The notes beneath the pieces are model-generated. The model saw nothing but the letters and a program-made list of their open reading frames with translations, had not been told where the DNA came from and ran no database searches. Source: Tatlockia sp. (GTDB lineage Bacteria > Cyanobacteriota > Cyanobacteriia > Cyanobacteriales > Chroococcidiopsidaceae). From it: DNA of 19,785 nt. Both the position numbers and the translations under genes were made by a program. Positions 7,677 through 15,045 of this stretch are shown in pieces. The stretch is from positions 1-19,785 of the forward strand of contig JACCVJ010000137.1 of NCBI GenBank assembly GCA_013698215.1. Direction: 5' to 3'. Position 1 is the first letter of the stretch, and each line of letters opens with the position of its first letter.

Positions 7677-8962
7677 TAATTTATTGGTGCGATCGCTAAA
7701 TTATTTAAGGCAGTTTCCGGGCCAACTATAGATATATAAGGATTTGTAAAGTAACGATTTGCTGCTCTTAAAGTATCTTCTGTTGTCACTTCCTTTACTT
7801 GCTGTTGAAACTTAATATCAAACTCAATTCCTAAGCCAATAATCTCGTACCAGCCGTACACTTGAGCAATTTGAGCATTAGTTTGTTTACCCAAAGCGTA
7901 CTGTCCTAGAAGCTTATTTTTAGCGGTTTGCAGGGCTTCATTACTAAGCTCGGCGCTGCATAATAAATCAACTTCTGTTTGCAATCCCGCGCGCGCGATC
8001 GCGGTATTTTCGGGAGCCGTACCCATATAAACTACAAACTGAGCTACATCTTGCCTGGTAGGATAGAATGCCGAAACATCGTAAGCTAATCCTCGCTTTT
8101 CTCGCAGTTCCACAAATAACCGACTAGAAAGCCCATTACCCAAATAAGTAGAAAGTAGCTTTAGCGCCGTATAATCAGCCTCGCGCACCGCCGGAGCAAG
8201 ATAACCAAGCATAACGATAGATTGCTGGGTTTGCTTGGCTGTCATCGTGGGGTAAGGCTGAGAAACTAGAGTAGGATAATTGAGCGTTGGTAAAGGAGTT
8301 GTAGGTTTTTGCCAATTGCCAAAAACTTCTTCAATCATGGCGATCGCATCCGTTGAAGTCACGCGACCAGCTAAACTAATAACTAAATTATCTGGGCGAA
8401 AATGCGTTTGATGAAACTCTTGCAAATCTTCCTTACGCAGATTAGTTACCGTTTCTTGTGTCCCCAAGGCTGACATGGCGTAAGGGTGGTTTTGGTACAT
8501 TGCTTGACGCAACTTGTCAAAAGCGATCGTAAATGGTTGCTCTTGCTGAGAACGAATACCTTGCAAAGTTAAACGCCGCTCAAGTTCTACTTCCATTTCG
8601 GGAAAAGTTGGAAACCTTAATATTTGCCCAGCGAGTTCTAACATTGAGGGCATATCTGCGGTTACGGTTTTGAGGCTGAGAACAAAATAATCTCCCGCCG
8701 CATCGGTACTTAAACTTGCCCCTAACGATTCTACGCGATCGCCTATTTCAAAGGAGGAAAGCTTTTGCGTTCCCTTGGTAATCACATTAGATAATAAATG
8801 TGCGAGTCCTGCTTGCTGCGGCGCTTCCCAACTACTACCCGCGCGAATAAATAGCCGCGCTGCAATGATATCGGCTACAGGGTTTTCTGCTACCAGTATT
8901 GTGATGCCATTACTTAAAACTGTGCGTTGAATAGCTTGATTTTGTAGTTGGTGAGTTGTCAC
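7676..8962 (-). CDS. M16-family peptidase homologue lacking the zinc motif (partner subunit)
   Basis: This 428-residue protein has the pitrilysin/mitochondrial-processing-peptidase fold of family M16. Where active members have HxxEH it reads H55-L-L-S-N59, so the catalytic Glu and second His are gone and it should not bind zinc or cleave. It does keep the C-domain motif LREKRGLAYDVSAFY (near 285-300), whose Arg and Tyr hold substrate in this family. The upstream gene has the reverse pattern. Such pairs are known to form heterodimers in which one chain brings zinc and the other the R/Y motif. The start is GTG at 8962, with AAGGA a suitable distance upstream. The gap to the preceding partner is 35 bases, so the two form an operon. 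No signal peptide is evident, so it is presumably cytoplasmic. Substrate unknown. Confidence 0.88.
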   Translation of the reverse strand: MTTHQLQNQAIQRTVLSNGITILVAENPVADIIAARLFIRAGSSWEAPQQAGLAHLLSNVITKGTQKLSSFEIGDRVESLGASLSTDAAGDYFVLSLKTVTADMPSMLELAGQILRFPTFPEMEVELERRLTLQGIRSQQEQPFTIAFDKLRQAMYQNHPYAMSALGTQETVTNLRKEDLQEFHQTHFRPDNLVISLAGRVTSTDAIAMIEEVFGNWQKPTTPLPTLNYPTLVSQPYPTMTAKQTQQSIVMLGYLAPAVREADYTALKLLSTYLGNGLSSRLFVELREKRGLAYDVSAFYPTRQDVAQFVVYMGTAPENTAIARAGLQTEVDLLCSAELSNEALQTAKNKLLGQYALGKQTNAQIAQVYGWYEIIGLGIEFDIKFQQQVKEVTTEDTLRAANRYFTNPYISIVGPETALNNLAIAPIN

Positions 8963-8997
8963 GCCCGCAATTCCTTCTTCTGATGATTATTTTTAAC

Positions 8998-10269
8998 CTA
9001 ACAAGGTTTGAGTACAGTTACCGCATACTGAGAAGGCGATAAATATTGACGAGCCAATAATTGCAGTTCTTCGCTCTGAAACGACTTCACTTCTTGAGGG
9101 TAACGTAAAGCAAGTTCTGGCGAAGCGATCGTGCTGTAATAGCCGTAAAGTCCGGCAATTTGGCTTGGTGTTTCGGTGTAAAAAGTATAATCGTTACACA
9201 TTAGCCTTTTGCAGCGATCAAGTTCTGATGAACAAATGGGCATAGTTTGCAATTCTTCTAAACAAGTACGAATCAAAAACTCGACTCGCTCTAATTGTTG
9301 CGGATCTAACCAAGCTGTAATCGTAAATAAACTTGACTCCTTCTGTAAGGAAAAGTCGCAATTAATCCCCTGGACAAGTTGCCGTTCTTCTCGTAATTCT
9401 TTCACCAAACGGCAAGATCTACCGCCAGCTAATACTACCGAAAGTAAGTCTAAACCGTAGGCGTGGCGAAACTTATTGATGCCTGGCCCTATCCATGCCA
9501 TCATCAATCGCGCCTGTTCTAAATTTGGCAATTTAATTTCTTGACGGCGCACTCCTGCTAATAAATATTCTCCTAACTTCACTTCTGGGCGATCGCACGG
9601 TTCTACAACTAACTTATTTTTGCGTTCAAAGTTACTGCTAACCAATTCCAAAGCCTGATCTTCTTCCACTCCTCCCACAACTACCACTGTCATATTTTCT
9701 GGTTGATAGTAGGTACGGTGAAACGATCGCATAGCGGCGGCGGAATGCTGAAGTAAATTATTGGTTGTCCCTAAAACCGAACGTCCGTAGGGATGAAGTT
9801 GGTAAACGCTTTCACTAAGAGCTTGAAAGCCGATCCAGTCGGGATCGTCGTAACAGGAGCGGATTTCTTCTAATACTACATCTCGTTCTTTGTCAAACTC
9901 ATCTTCAGGAATTACGGCGTTTAAAAGTAAGTCGGCGAGGTAAGGCAAGGTATCTGCTAAATAAGCTGTGGCGGTCGTTAAAAAGTAATGGGCGTAATCG
10001 TGACTTGTTGCAGCGTTTGTCATCCCGCCATTATTTTCTATTACTCGGTCAAATTCTCCCGGACGAATGGTAGAAGTGCCTTTAAAAATCATGTGTTCAA
10101 GAAAGTGCGCCATTCCATACCAGTTTTCTGGTTCTCGGACTGCGCCAGCATTTACCCATACGTCTGCTACAACTACTGACGTAGTGCTTAGGTATTGGTG
10201 AATAACGGTTAATCCGCTATCTAGTTTAAGAAAATTAGCTGTGGGGACGGGAGCCGTTAGCAGTTGCAA
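8998..10269 (-). CDS. M16-family zinc metallopeptidase, catalytic subunit
   Basis: The product is 423 residues and a member of the insulinase/pitrilysin family. The inverted zinc motif is intact: H55-F-L-E58-H59 in GMAHFLEHMIFKGT. The distal ligand is one of the Glu pair in DVVLEEIRS (134-135), about 75 residues downstream as the family requires. The family's R/Y substrate motif is poorly kept: the matching place reads LREERQLVQGINCDFS with no Tyr. This complements the downstream partner, which has the R/Y motif but no zinc site. The only available start is TTG at 10269, because the codon before it is TAA and no ATG or GTG follows before conserved sequence. It heads a two-gene operon on the minus strand. 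Probable role: degradation or processing of peptides in the cytoplasm; the actual substrate cannot be read from sequence. Confidence 0.9.
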   Translation of the reverse strand: MQLLTAPVPTANFLKLDSGLTVIHQYLSTTSVVVADVWVNAGAVREPENWYGMAHFLEHMIFKGTSTIRPGEFDRVIENNGGMTNAATSHDYAHYFLTTATAYLADTLPYLADLLLNAVIPEDEFDKERDVVLEEIRSCYDDPDWIGFQALSESVYQLHPYGRSVLGTTNNLLQHSAAAMRSFHRTYYQPENMTVVVVGGVEEDQALELVSSNFERKNKLVVEPCDRPEVKLGEYLLAGVRRQEIKLPNLEQARLMMAWIGPGINKFRHAYGLDLLSVVLAGGRSCRLVKELREERQLVQGINCDFSLQKESSLFTITAWLDPQQLERVEFLIRTCLEELQTMPICSSELDRCKRLMCNDYTFYTETPSQIAGLYGYYSTIASPELALRYPQEVKSFQSEELQLLARQYLSPSQYAVTVLKPC

Positions 10270-10342
10270 TTAACAGTTTTAACTAGAATTTAATCTTTTT
10301 ATAATAACGTTTATAGGCGCATTAATTGAATTTGAAGATTAA

Positions 10343-10373
10343 AGAAAAGAGGTAGTATTAATACCTCTTTTCT
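10343..10373 (-). terminator. Perfect hairpin after mrp, likely rho-independent terminator
   Basis: AGAAAAGAGGTA (10343-10354) is exactly complementary to TACCTCTTTTCT (10362-10373), with a seven-base loop. It begins seven bases after the mrp stop codon. On the minus strand the right arm ends in TTTTCTTTAA, a usable U-rich tail. It also separates mrp from the M16 operon start at 10269. Confidence 0.7.
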
Positions 10374-10379
10374 ATGTAA

Positions 10380-11450
10380 CTATGTCAAAGCTGCAACAGA
10401 GACTTTTCCGGCAATGTTTAATGCGATCGCCGTCAGAGCTTTGGCGGAGGCTGACTCTGGTTCGGCAATGACAATCGGGATACCGCGATCGCCACCAATC
10501 CGCAAGGCAATTTCTAACGGTACGCAGCCTAGCAACGGTACGCCCATTTCTTTAGCAGTTTTTTCACCACCACCAGAGCCAAAAATGTCGTACTGCTTAT
10601 CGGGCATATCGGGGGGGATAAAATAACTCATGTTTTCTACCATTCCCAATACTGGAACGTGCATTTGCTCGAACATTTTTAGACCTTTACGAGAGTCTAG
10701 CAGCGCCACTGTCTGAGGTGTAGTGACAATTACCGCCCCCGCCATTGGTACAGCTTGAACTAGCGTCAATTGCGCGTCACCCGTGCCTGGAGGCATATCA
10801 ACAATTAGGTAATCTAATTCTCCCCACTGTACTTGATAGAGAAACTGACGAATTACACCGTTTAACATTGGGCCGCGCCAAACCACAGGCTGATCGCGGT
10901 CAATTAAAAAACCCATCGAAACAAGCTTAACGCCGTGATTAAAAGCTGGTTCTAGTACGTCTTGTTTGCCGTTGTTTTGTACCAATATTTTCGCATCTGC
11001 AAGTCCTAACATCGTCGGCGCGTTGGGCCCGTAAATATCAGCATCTAGTAAGCCAACTTTTGCCCCAGTTTGAGCCAAAGCTACCGCAACATTTACAGCT
11101 ACAGTGCTTTTGCCTACACCACCTTTACCGCTAGAAATTGCCACAATATTTTTTACTCCAGCAATTCCCGTGCGATCGGGTAAGCCTTTTTGCTGAGGAG
11201 TTTCGGCGGTTACATCTATCAAAACCTCGGTTACGCCGGGTAATTTTTTAACGGCTTTGGTGCAGTCTTCAACAATAAATTCTCGCAACGGACAAGCGGG
11301 GGTTGTAAGTACCAAAGTAAAGCTAACTTTGCCGTTATCTATGACAACGTTACGAATCATATTCAGTTCTACCAGGCTTTTTTGCAGTTCTGGATCTTGA
11401 ACTGGTCGCAATACTTCTAATACAGAACTAGCATTAAGGGTTTCAATCAT
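10380..11450 (-). CDS. mrp: Mrp/NBP35-family Fe-S cluster carrier ATPase
   Basis: The product is 356 residues. Residues 5-85 are a MIP18/DUF59-type domain (LRPVQDPELQKSLVELNMI, then PACPLREFIVEDC with two Cys). Residues 100-350 are a ParA/MinD-like ATPase with the deviant Walker A S-G-K-G-G-V-G-K-S at 107-115, switch I DADIYGPNAP near 136-145 and Walker B YLIVDMPPGTGD near 214-225. The family loads or transfers Fe-S clusters to target proteins, which in a cyanobacterium could include photosystem I and other Fe-S enzymes. Oddity: after E-N-M-S-Y-F (272-277), where bacterial and eukaryotic relatives have the cluster-binding CxxC, this protein reads IPPDMPDKQYDIFGSGGG, with no Cys. Start is ATG 11450. 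It is monocistronic, ended by a perfect hairpin. Confidence 0.93.
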   Translation of the reverse strand: MIETLNASSVLEVLRPVQDPELQKSLVELNMIRNVVIDNGKVSFTLVLTTPACPLREFIVEDCTKAVKKLPGVTEVLIDVTAETPQQKGLPDRTGIAGVKNIVAISSGKGGVGKSTVAVNVAVALAQTGAKVGLLDADIYGPNAPTMLGLADAKILVQNNGKQDVLEPAFNHGVKLVSMGFLIDRDQPVVWRGPMLNGVIRQFLYQVQWGELDYLIVDMPPGTGDAQLTLVQAVPMAGAVIVTTPQTVALLDSRKGLKMFEQMHVPVLGMVENMSYFIPPDMPDKQYDIFGSGGGEKTAKEMGVPLLGCVPLEIALRIGGDRGIPIVIAEPESASAKALTAIALNIAGKVSVAALT

Positions 11451-11536
11451 AGTGTTTTAAAAAACAAAGCATACAGCAAGGATTGTACTTCTTCCTGCAT
11501 CTTAGCTTTCTAAGCCGAGGCAATTCCTGGGGCTAA

Positions 11537-12100
11537 TTAAAACTCAAAACTATTTTTTGGGTTTTTGGCAACTCTAGGCAACCCATCGGCGGCTTTTTCG
11601 GCGGCGGCAGCCAATGCTGCGGCTACCTTGGCGGCGTAAGGACGGGAAAAAGACCAAATCAACGGCGACAACCAGCCATTAAGCGTTACTGAGTAAGAAA
11701 TACAGTTACCGCAGACTGTAGACTCTACTCGATAAGTTACTCTTTCTTCTAGCCCAGGAATTGCAATTACTCTGACACTTAGCAATTCTCCAGGTCTAAC
11801 CATCTCCACAAAAATTCTTACAGGAATTGGCCCTAAGCGCGTTACTGCTTGATAAATTAAGCCCGGTTTTGGTACTACCCCACAGGGAACATTGGTGCTT
11901 GATAGGACTGGATGCCAGGAAACATCTGCCAAATTTACCACTGTTCGCCACAATTCATCTACCGAGGCGGAACTAATAACTTGATAGGTTCGTGCTAAAG
12001 AACATCGAAACCAGCGCTGTTTGCGGTGGATAAATTTGGACAAACATTTGTGCATTTTTCTAAATGTCCTTTCTAAGCACTTTTTATACAATTTTGGCAT
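11537..12100 (-). CDS. SRPBCC (START/Bet v1-like) family protein
   Basis: The product is 187 residues. After a basic N-terminal ~35 residues, the body reads as a polyketide-cyclase/START-type fold: a first strand YQVISSASVDELWRTVVNL, a Trp-His-Pro loop (VSWHPVLSS), alternating strands (GPIPVRIFVEMVRPGELLSVRV, EERVTYRVESTV) and a long Ala-rich C-terminal helix (AAKVAAALAAAAEKAADGL) that would close the hydrophobic pocket. Proteins of this fold bind lipids or other hydrophobic ligands; the ligand here is unknown. Start ATG 12100 is used, but a second Met at residue 16 could be the true start, because the first 15 residues (Lys/Arg-rich) show no conserved feature. It is transcribed divergently from hemF. 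No catalytic residues can be named. Confidence 0.8.
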   Translation of the reverse strand: MPKLYKKCLERTFRKMHKCLSKFIHRKQRWFRCSLARTYQVISSASVDELWRTVVNLADVSWHPVLSSTNVPCGVVPKPGLIYQAVTRLGPIPVRIFVEMVRPGELLSVRVIAIPGLEERVTYRVESTVCGNCISYSVTLNGWLSPLIWSFSRPYAAKVAAALAAAAEKAADGLPRVAKNPKNSFEF

Positions 12101-12292
12101 TGCAACCCAAACCTTAGTTTAGTTTTTCACATAGTTGCAATTTGTTTCTATACCATTTTGCTCAATATTATCTCTCTTGAAAATTTTGTTTAAGTTACGT
12201 GATATGCGATCGCTCGTTAAGCCTGATTTAAGCGAAAATAGTTGCAGCGTTTGTCTCGCTCCCAAAACTTAGCGCGAAACTAATTAGCATAT

Positions 12293-12319
12293 TTGTTAGT
12301 ACAACCTGACAAATATAGT
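12293..12319 (+). promoter_or_regulatory. Possible sigma-70-type promoter of hemF
   Basis: A -35-like TTGTTA (12293-12298) and a -10-like TATAGT (12314-12319) lie 33 bases before the hemF ATG. The spacer is 15 bases, shorter than ideal. The rest of the 251-base divergent interval (12101-12351) shows one HIP1-containing stretch (near 12208) and no clear operator or riboswitch. Confidence 0.25.
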
Positions 12320-12351
12320 AAAACTTAACTTTTCTTTAAATTTAGTAAATT

Positions 12352-13374
12352 ATGACCACTACCTCAACCCATACACTCACCGCCTTACCCCCAGAAAATG
12401 CCAAAGATCGAGTTAGACAACTAATGCAAGGTTTGCAAGATGAAATTTGTCAAGCTTTAGAACAGGTTGATGGAGTAGGTAAATTTCGTCAAGATGCTTG
12501 GGAAAGAGAGGAAGGCGGTGGTGGGCGATCGCGGGTAATGCGCGATGGCGATGTATTTGAACAAGGTGGGGTAGGTTTTTCGGAAGTTTGGGGAACGCAT
12601 TTACCACCGTCAATTTTAGCCCAGCGTCCCGACGCAGAAGGGCATAGATGGTTTGCAACGGGTACATCAATGGTATTGCATCCCCGTAATCCTTACGTGC
12701 CTACTGTACACCTCAATTATCGTTATTTTGAAGCTGGCCCCGTTTGGTGGTTTGGTGGGGGAATCGATCTAACTCCTTACTACCCTTTTGCCGAAGATGT
12801 TAAGCAATTTCATTTAACTATGAAGCAAGCCGCCGATACTCATAACCCTGAGTATTACCCAGTGTTTAAGAAGTGGTGCGATGAATATTTTTACTTAAAG
12901 CATCGAAACGAAACTCGCGGCGTGGGGGGGATATTTTTTGACTATCAAGACGGACAAGGAGAATTGTATCGCGGTACAGACCCAGAGGGCGCAGCAGGTA
13001 AGTATAACCAGCAAATTGGCAAACCAGATCCGCGCAGTTGGGAAGACATATTTAGCTTTGCGCGAGATTGCGGGAAAGCATTTTTACCTGCTTACTTGCC
13101 AATTGTCGAAAAACGTAGAGAGATGGAATATAGCGATCGCCAGCGTAATTTTCAATTATATCGTCGCGGACGTTATGTAGAATTTAATTTAGTGTACGAC
13201 CGGGGAACAATTTTCGGCTTGCAAACCAATGGACGCACCGAATCGATTTTGATGTCTTTACCGCCCCTAGTACGGTGGGAATATGGTTATCAGCCAGAAC
13301 CCAACACTCCCGAATCTGAATTATACGAAACCTATTTAAAGCCTCAAGACTGGGCTAATTGGACTCAAGAGTAA
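12352..13374 (+). CDS. hemF: Oxygen-dependent coproporphyrinogen III oxidase
   Basis: HemF converts coproporphyrinogen III to protoporphyrinogen IX by oxidative decarboxylation with O2, in the shared heme and chlorophyll pathway. The 340 residues cover the family end to end. Seen: GVSEVWG-like entry (GGVGFSEVWGTHLPPSI, 72-88), the signature VHLNYRYFEAG (119-129), WWFGGGIDLTPYYP (132-145), KHRNETRGVGGIFFDY near 183-198, and the C-terminal EFNLVYDRGTIFGLQTNGR. The signature stretches look intact and nothing is truncated. Start ATG 12352 has no strong ribosome binding site, which is common in cyanobacteria. It is followed 58 bases later by the DUF2499/DUF3593 pair on the same strand, so co-transcription is possible. 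As an aerobic enzyme it fits an oxygenic host. Confidence 0.97.
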   Translation: MTTTSTHTLTALPPENAKDRVRQLMQGLQDEICQALEQVDGVGKFRQDAWEREEGGGGRSRVMRDGDVFEQGGVGFSEVWGTHLPPSILAQRPDAEGHRWFATGTSMVLHPRNPYVPTVHLNYRYFEAGPVWWFGGGIDLTPYYPFAEDVKQFHLTMKQAADTHNPEYYPVFKKWCDEYFYLKHRNETRGVGGIFFDYQDGQGELYRGTDPEGAAGKYNQQIGKPDPRSWEDIFSFARDCGKAFLPAYLPIVEKRREMEYSDRQRNFQLYRRGRYVEFNLVYDRGTIFGLQTNGRTESILMSLPPLVRWEYGYQPEPNTPESELYETYLKPQDWANWTQE

Positions 13375-13432
13375 AGCTATTGGGCAAAAGACAATATCCA
13401 ACCAATTCAAAAACTTCAAATTATTATCTCTC

Positions 13433-13780
13433 ATGCACGCTCTATCTATTCCTACCTGGATTATTCATGTTTCTAGCGTTATCGAGTGGATTAGCGCTAT
13501 TTGGTTAATTTGGCTTTATGGCGAAACGACAAAAAACCGCTCTTGGTTTGCTTTATCCTTCGCCATGCTACCAGCCTTGATTAGTGCCATGTGTGCTTGT
13601 ACTTGGCACTTTTTTGATAACTCACCTTCCTTAGAATGGTTAGTGACACTCCAAGCAGCGATGACGCTAGTTGGCAACTGTACGCTTTTAGCGGCGGGAT
13701 GGTGGATTTGGAAAACGAGTAAATTAAAACCAGAGACAACTTCCAAATTGCAGCCAAATTCTTCTAAACTAGGCGCATGA
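13433..13780 (+). CDS. DUF2499 (Ycf49-like) membrane protein
   Basis: The product is a 115-residue integral membrane protein. It opens with MHALSIPTWIIHVSSVIEWISAIWLIW (first membrane segment, about 8-28), has a second segment around 36-56 (SFAMLPALISAMCACTWHFF), and a third around 70-92 ending GWWIW. The tail is Lys/Thr/Ser-rich and soluble. The sequence matches the DUF2499/Ycf49-like family found in cyanobacteria and plastid-bearing eukaryotes. His residues near the membrane segments (H12, H59) are notable, but I cannot assign them a role. The stop overlaps the next ATG by four bases (ATGA), and in cyanobacteria this family is commonly followed by DUF3593, so the two probably form one membrane unit, likely in thylakoid or plasma membrane. 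Function unknown; a photosynthesis-related role is inference from phyletic range. Confidence 0.85.
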   Translation: MHALSIPTWIIHVSSVIEWISAIWLIWLYGETTKNRSWFALSFAMLPALISAMCACTWHFFDNSPSLEWLVTLQAAMTLVGNCTLLAAGWWIWKTSKLKPETTSKLQPNSSKLGA

Positions 13781-14070
13781 TTTCTAAAGAAACTCTGTTT
13801 GCTTTATCTCTGTTTCCCTACTTGGGTTTCTTGTGGTTTCTCAGCCGTACTACGTTGATGCCACGTTTGGCACTGATGGGCTTTTACGGTACTTTAGTTT
13901 TTGTTGCTGTTACTATCCCTGCGGCAATTTATGCCCAAGTCCATTATGGTGAGTCTTTAGCTAATGTTGATTGGCTACATGGTTCGGCGGAGTCATTTTT
14001 AACAGTGTCTAATATCATGCTGGTATTGGGTTTTAGACAAGCTTTGATGGCGGCAAAAAGTTCTGAATGA
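13777..14070 (+). CDS. DUF3593 membrane protein
   Basis: The product has 97 residues and three hydrophobic stretches: LFALSLFPYLGFLWFLS (about 7-24), a second around 31-52 (LALMGFYGTLVFVAVTIPAAI), and a third near 75-90 (FLTVSNIMLVLGFRQAL). A polar loop with YGESLANVDWLHGSAESF links segments two and three and is the conserved-looking part. It matches the DUF3593 family of oxygenic phototrophs. The ATG at 13777 lies inside the stop of the DUF2499 gene (ATGA), so translation is coupled and the products probably act together. Immediately downstream lies the inverted-repeat cluster at 14079-14201, which may end the transcript. No enzymatic residues are recognisable. Confidence 0.85.
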   Translation: MISKETLFALSLFPYLGFLWFLSRTTLMPRLALMGFYGTLVFVAVTIPAAIYAQVHYGESLANVDWLHGSAESFLTVSNIMLVLGFRQALMAAKSSE

Positions 14071-14078
14071 CTTCAAAA

Positions 14079-14201
14079 TGTAGAGACGTTGCTCCAAAAT
14101 GTAGAGACGTTGCAATGCAACTCCAAAATGTAGAGACGTTGCAATGCAACGTCTCTACAAAGCAATGCAACGTCTCTACAAAGCAATGCAACGTCTCTAC
14201 A
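14079..14201. repeat. Cluster of six short repeats, three direct then three inverted
   Basis: The 14-base core TGTAGAGACGTTGC occurs on the + strand at 14079-14092, 14100-14113 and 14129-14142. Its exact complement GCAACGTCTCTACA occurs at 14146-14159, 14167-14180 and 14188-14201. The central pair forms a 31-base near-perfect palindrome (14129-14159) with a three-base loop. Spacing is 21 bases for most copies and 29 for one. The core is of a type dispersed in many cyanobacterial genomes, often between genes. Here it sits exactly between convergent genes, so it can fold into a strong hairpin in either transcript and may act as a terminator or mRNA stabiliser. Small open frames across it merely translate the repeat. 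Confidence 0.9.
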
Positions 14202-14209
14202 AAGTTAAT

Positions 14210-14993
14210 TTATACGTTAACTGCTATGCGATCGCGGTTATGTGTTTCCTCAAAGTTAATTATTGGCCCCTTGGGAACAATTCTTGTCGGGTTAACATTG
14301 GGATGACTTCTGTAATAATGCCGTTTGATATGATCGACATTACAGGTTTCTCTGATTCCTGGCTGCTGGTACAAGTCTTTAAGGTAATTCCAGAGGTTAG
14401 GATAATCGACAATGCGGCGCAAGTTACATTTAAAGTGGACGTAATAAACCGCGTCGAAGCGCAACAAAGTAGTAAACATAAACCAATCAGCTTCAGTAAT
14501 GCGATCGCAAGCTAGATATCTTTGCTTGGCTAAAACACTTTCCCAGCGATCAAGATTGGCAAATAATTCAGTTACGGCTTCATCATAAGCCGATTGAGTC
14601 GTTGCAAAACCTGCTTTATAAACGCCGTTATTTATTGGTTGGTAGATAGCATCGGCTATTTCATCAATGGCGCTTTGCAATTTTTCAGGATAAAAATCAA
14701 CATCATTTTTTGCATAAGCCTCAAACTGAGTGTCAAACATTTTGACAATTTCACGAGACTCGTTATTGACAATTGTGTTTGTCTGTGTATCCCACACCAC
14801 GGGAACTGTAACTCGTCCGGTATAGTTAGGGTCGGCTTTAAGATACAATTCCCACAAATAGCGGGTATGGTTGACAGTATCAGGAATACAACCGGGTTCT
14901 GTATCTGAGAATTCCCAGCTATTTTGGTCAATTTCTGCCGCTACCACCGATAGACCAATTACATTTTCTAAGCCCTTTAAGCGGCGCATAATG
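14210..14993 (-). pseudogene. Glutathionyl-hydroquinone reductase, 3' part (gene split by an IS)
   Basis: This is the C-terminal ~260 codons of a xi-class glutathione transferase (ECM4/YqjG type), which reduces glutathionyl-hydroquinones. Seen: IMRRLKGLENVIGLSVV, VPVVWDTQTNTIVNNESREIVKMFD (the thioredoxin-fold cis-Pro and NESxEI glutathione site), then the helical GST domain with ECDRITEADW-like LACDRITEADWFMFTTLLRFD and YPNLWNYLKDLYQQPG. The catalytic Cys part lies on the other side of the IS (16469-16672). An open frame continues to a Met codon at 15061 and would add 23 IS-encoded residues, giving a chimera of 283 residues without the active-site Cys; that product is very unlikely to work. 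Apart from the insertion no stop or frameshift is seen. With the IS and one target copy removed, the gene reads through as 325 codons. Confidence 0.9.
14984..14993. repeat. Target site duplication, left copy
   Basis: GCGCATAATG directly abuts the left end of the insertion element and is identical to 16469-16478 at the right end. It is part of the interrupted reductase gene, where a single copy encodes part of Ile-Met-Arg. Confidence 0.93.
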
Positions 14994-15011
14994 CAATACT
15001 TTTCGGTTAAG
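14994..15011 (+). repeat. IS left terminal inverted repeat
   Basis: CAATACTTTTCGGTTAAG is exactly complementary to 16451-16468. It begins right after the target duplication and is the presumed transposase binding end. Confidence 0.94.
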
Positions 15012-15045
15012 CCCAAAACAGGTAGAGTAAAAGTCGTGCCGAAGA

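Noticed and set aside
11512..11536. Hairpin AGCCGAGG/CCTGGGGCT as terminator after the SRPBCC gene or leader for mrp
   Set aside because: The arms have a mismatch and a bulge, the stem is short, and there is no T run.
12413..12670. Antisense open frame inside hemF and similar antisense frames in dpdH, the peptidases and the transposase
   Set aside because: Shadows of clear genes, with no start signals or recognisable protein features.
14079..14201. CRISPR array
   Set aside because: Repeats are only 14 bases, spacers are 7-15 bases and half the copies are inverted; no cas genes are present.
14067..14306. Small + strand open frames with repeated CNVSTKQ or MQRLYKA units
   Set aside because: They only translate the nucleotide repeat cluster and then run antisense through the reductase remnant; there is no ribosome binding site or family character.
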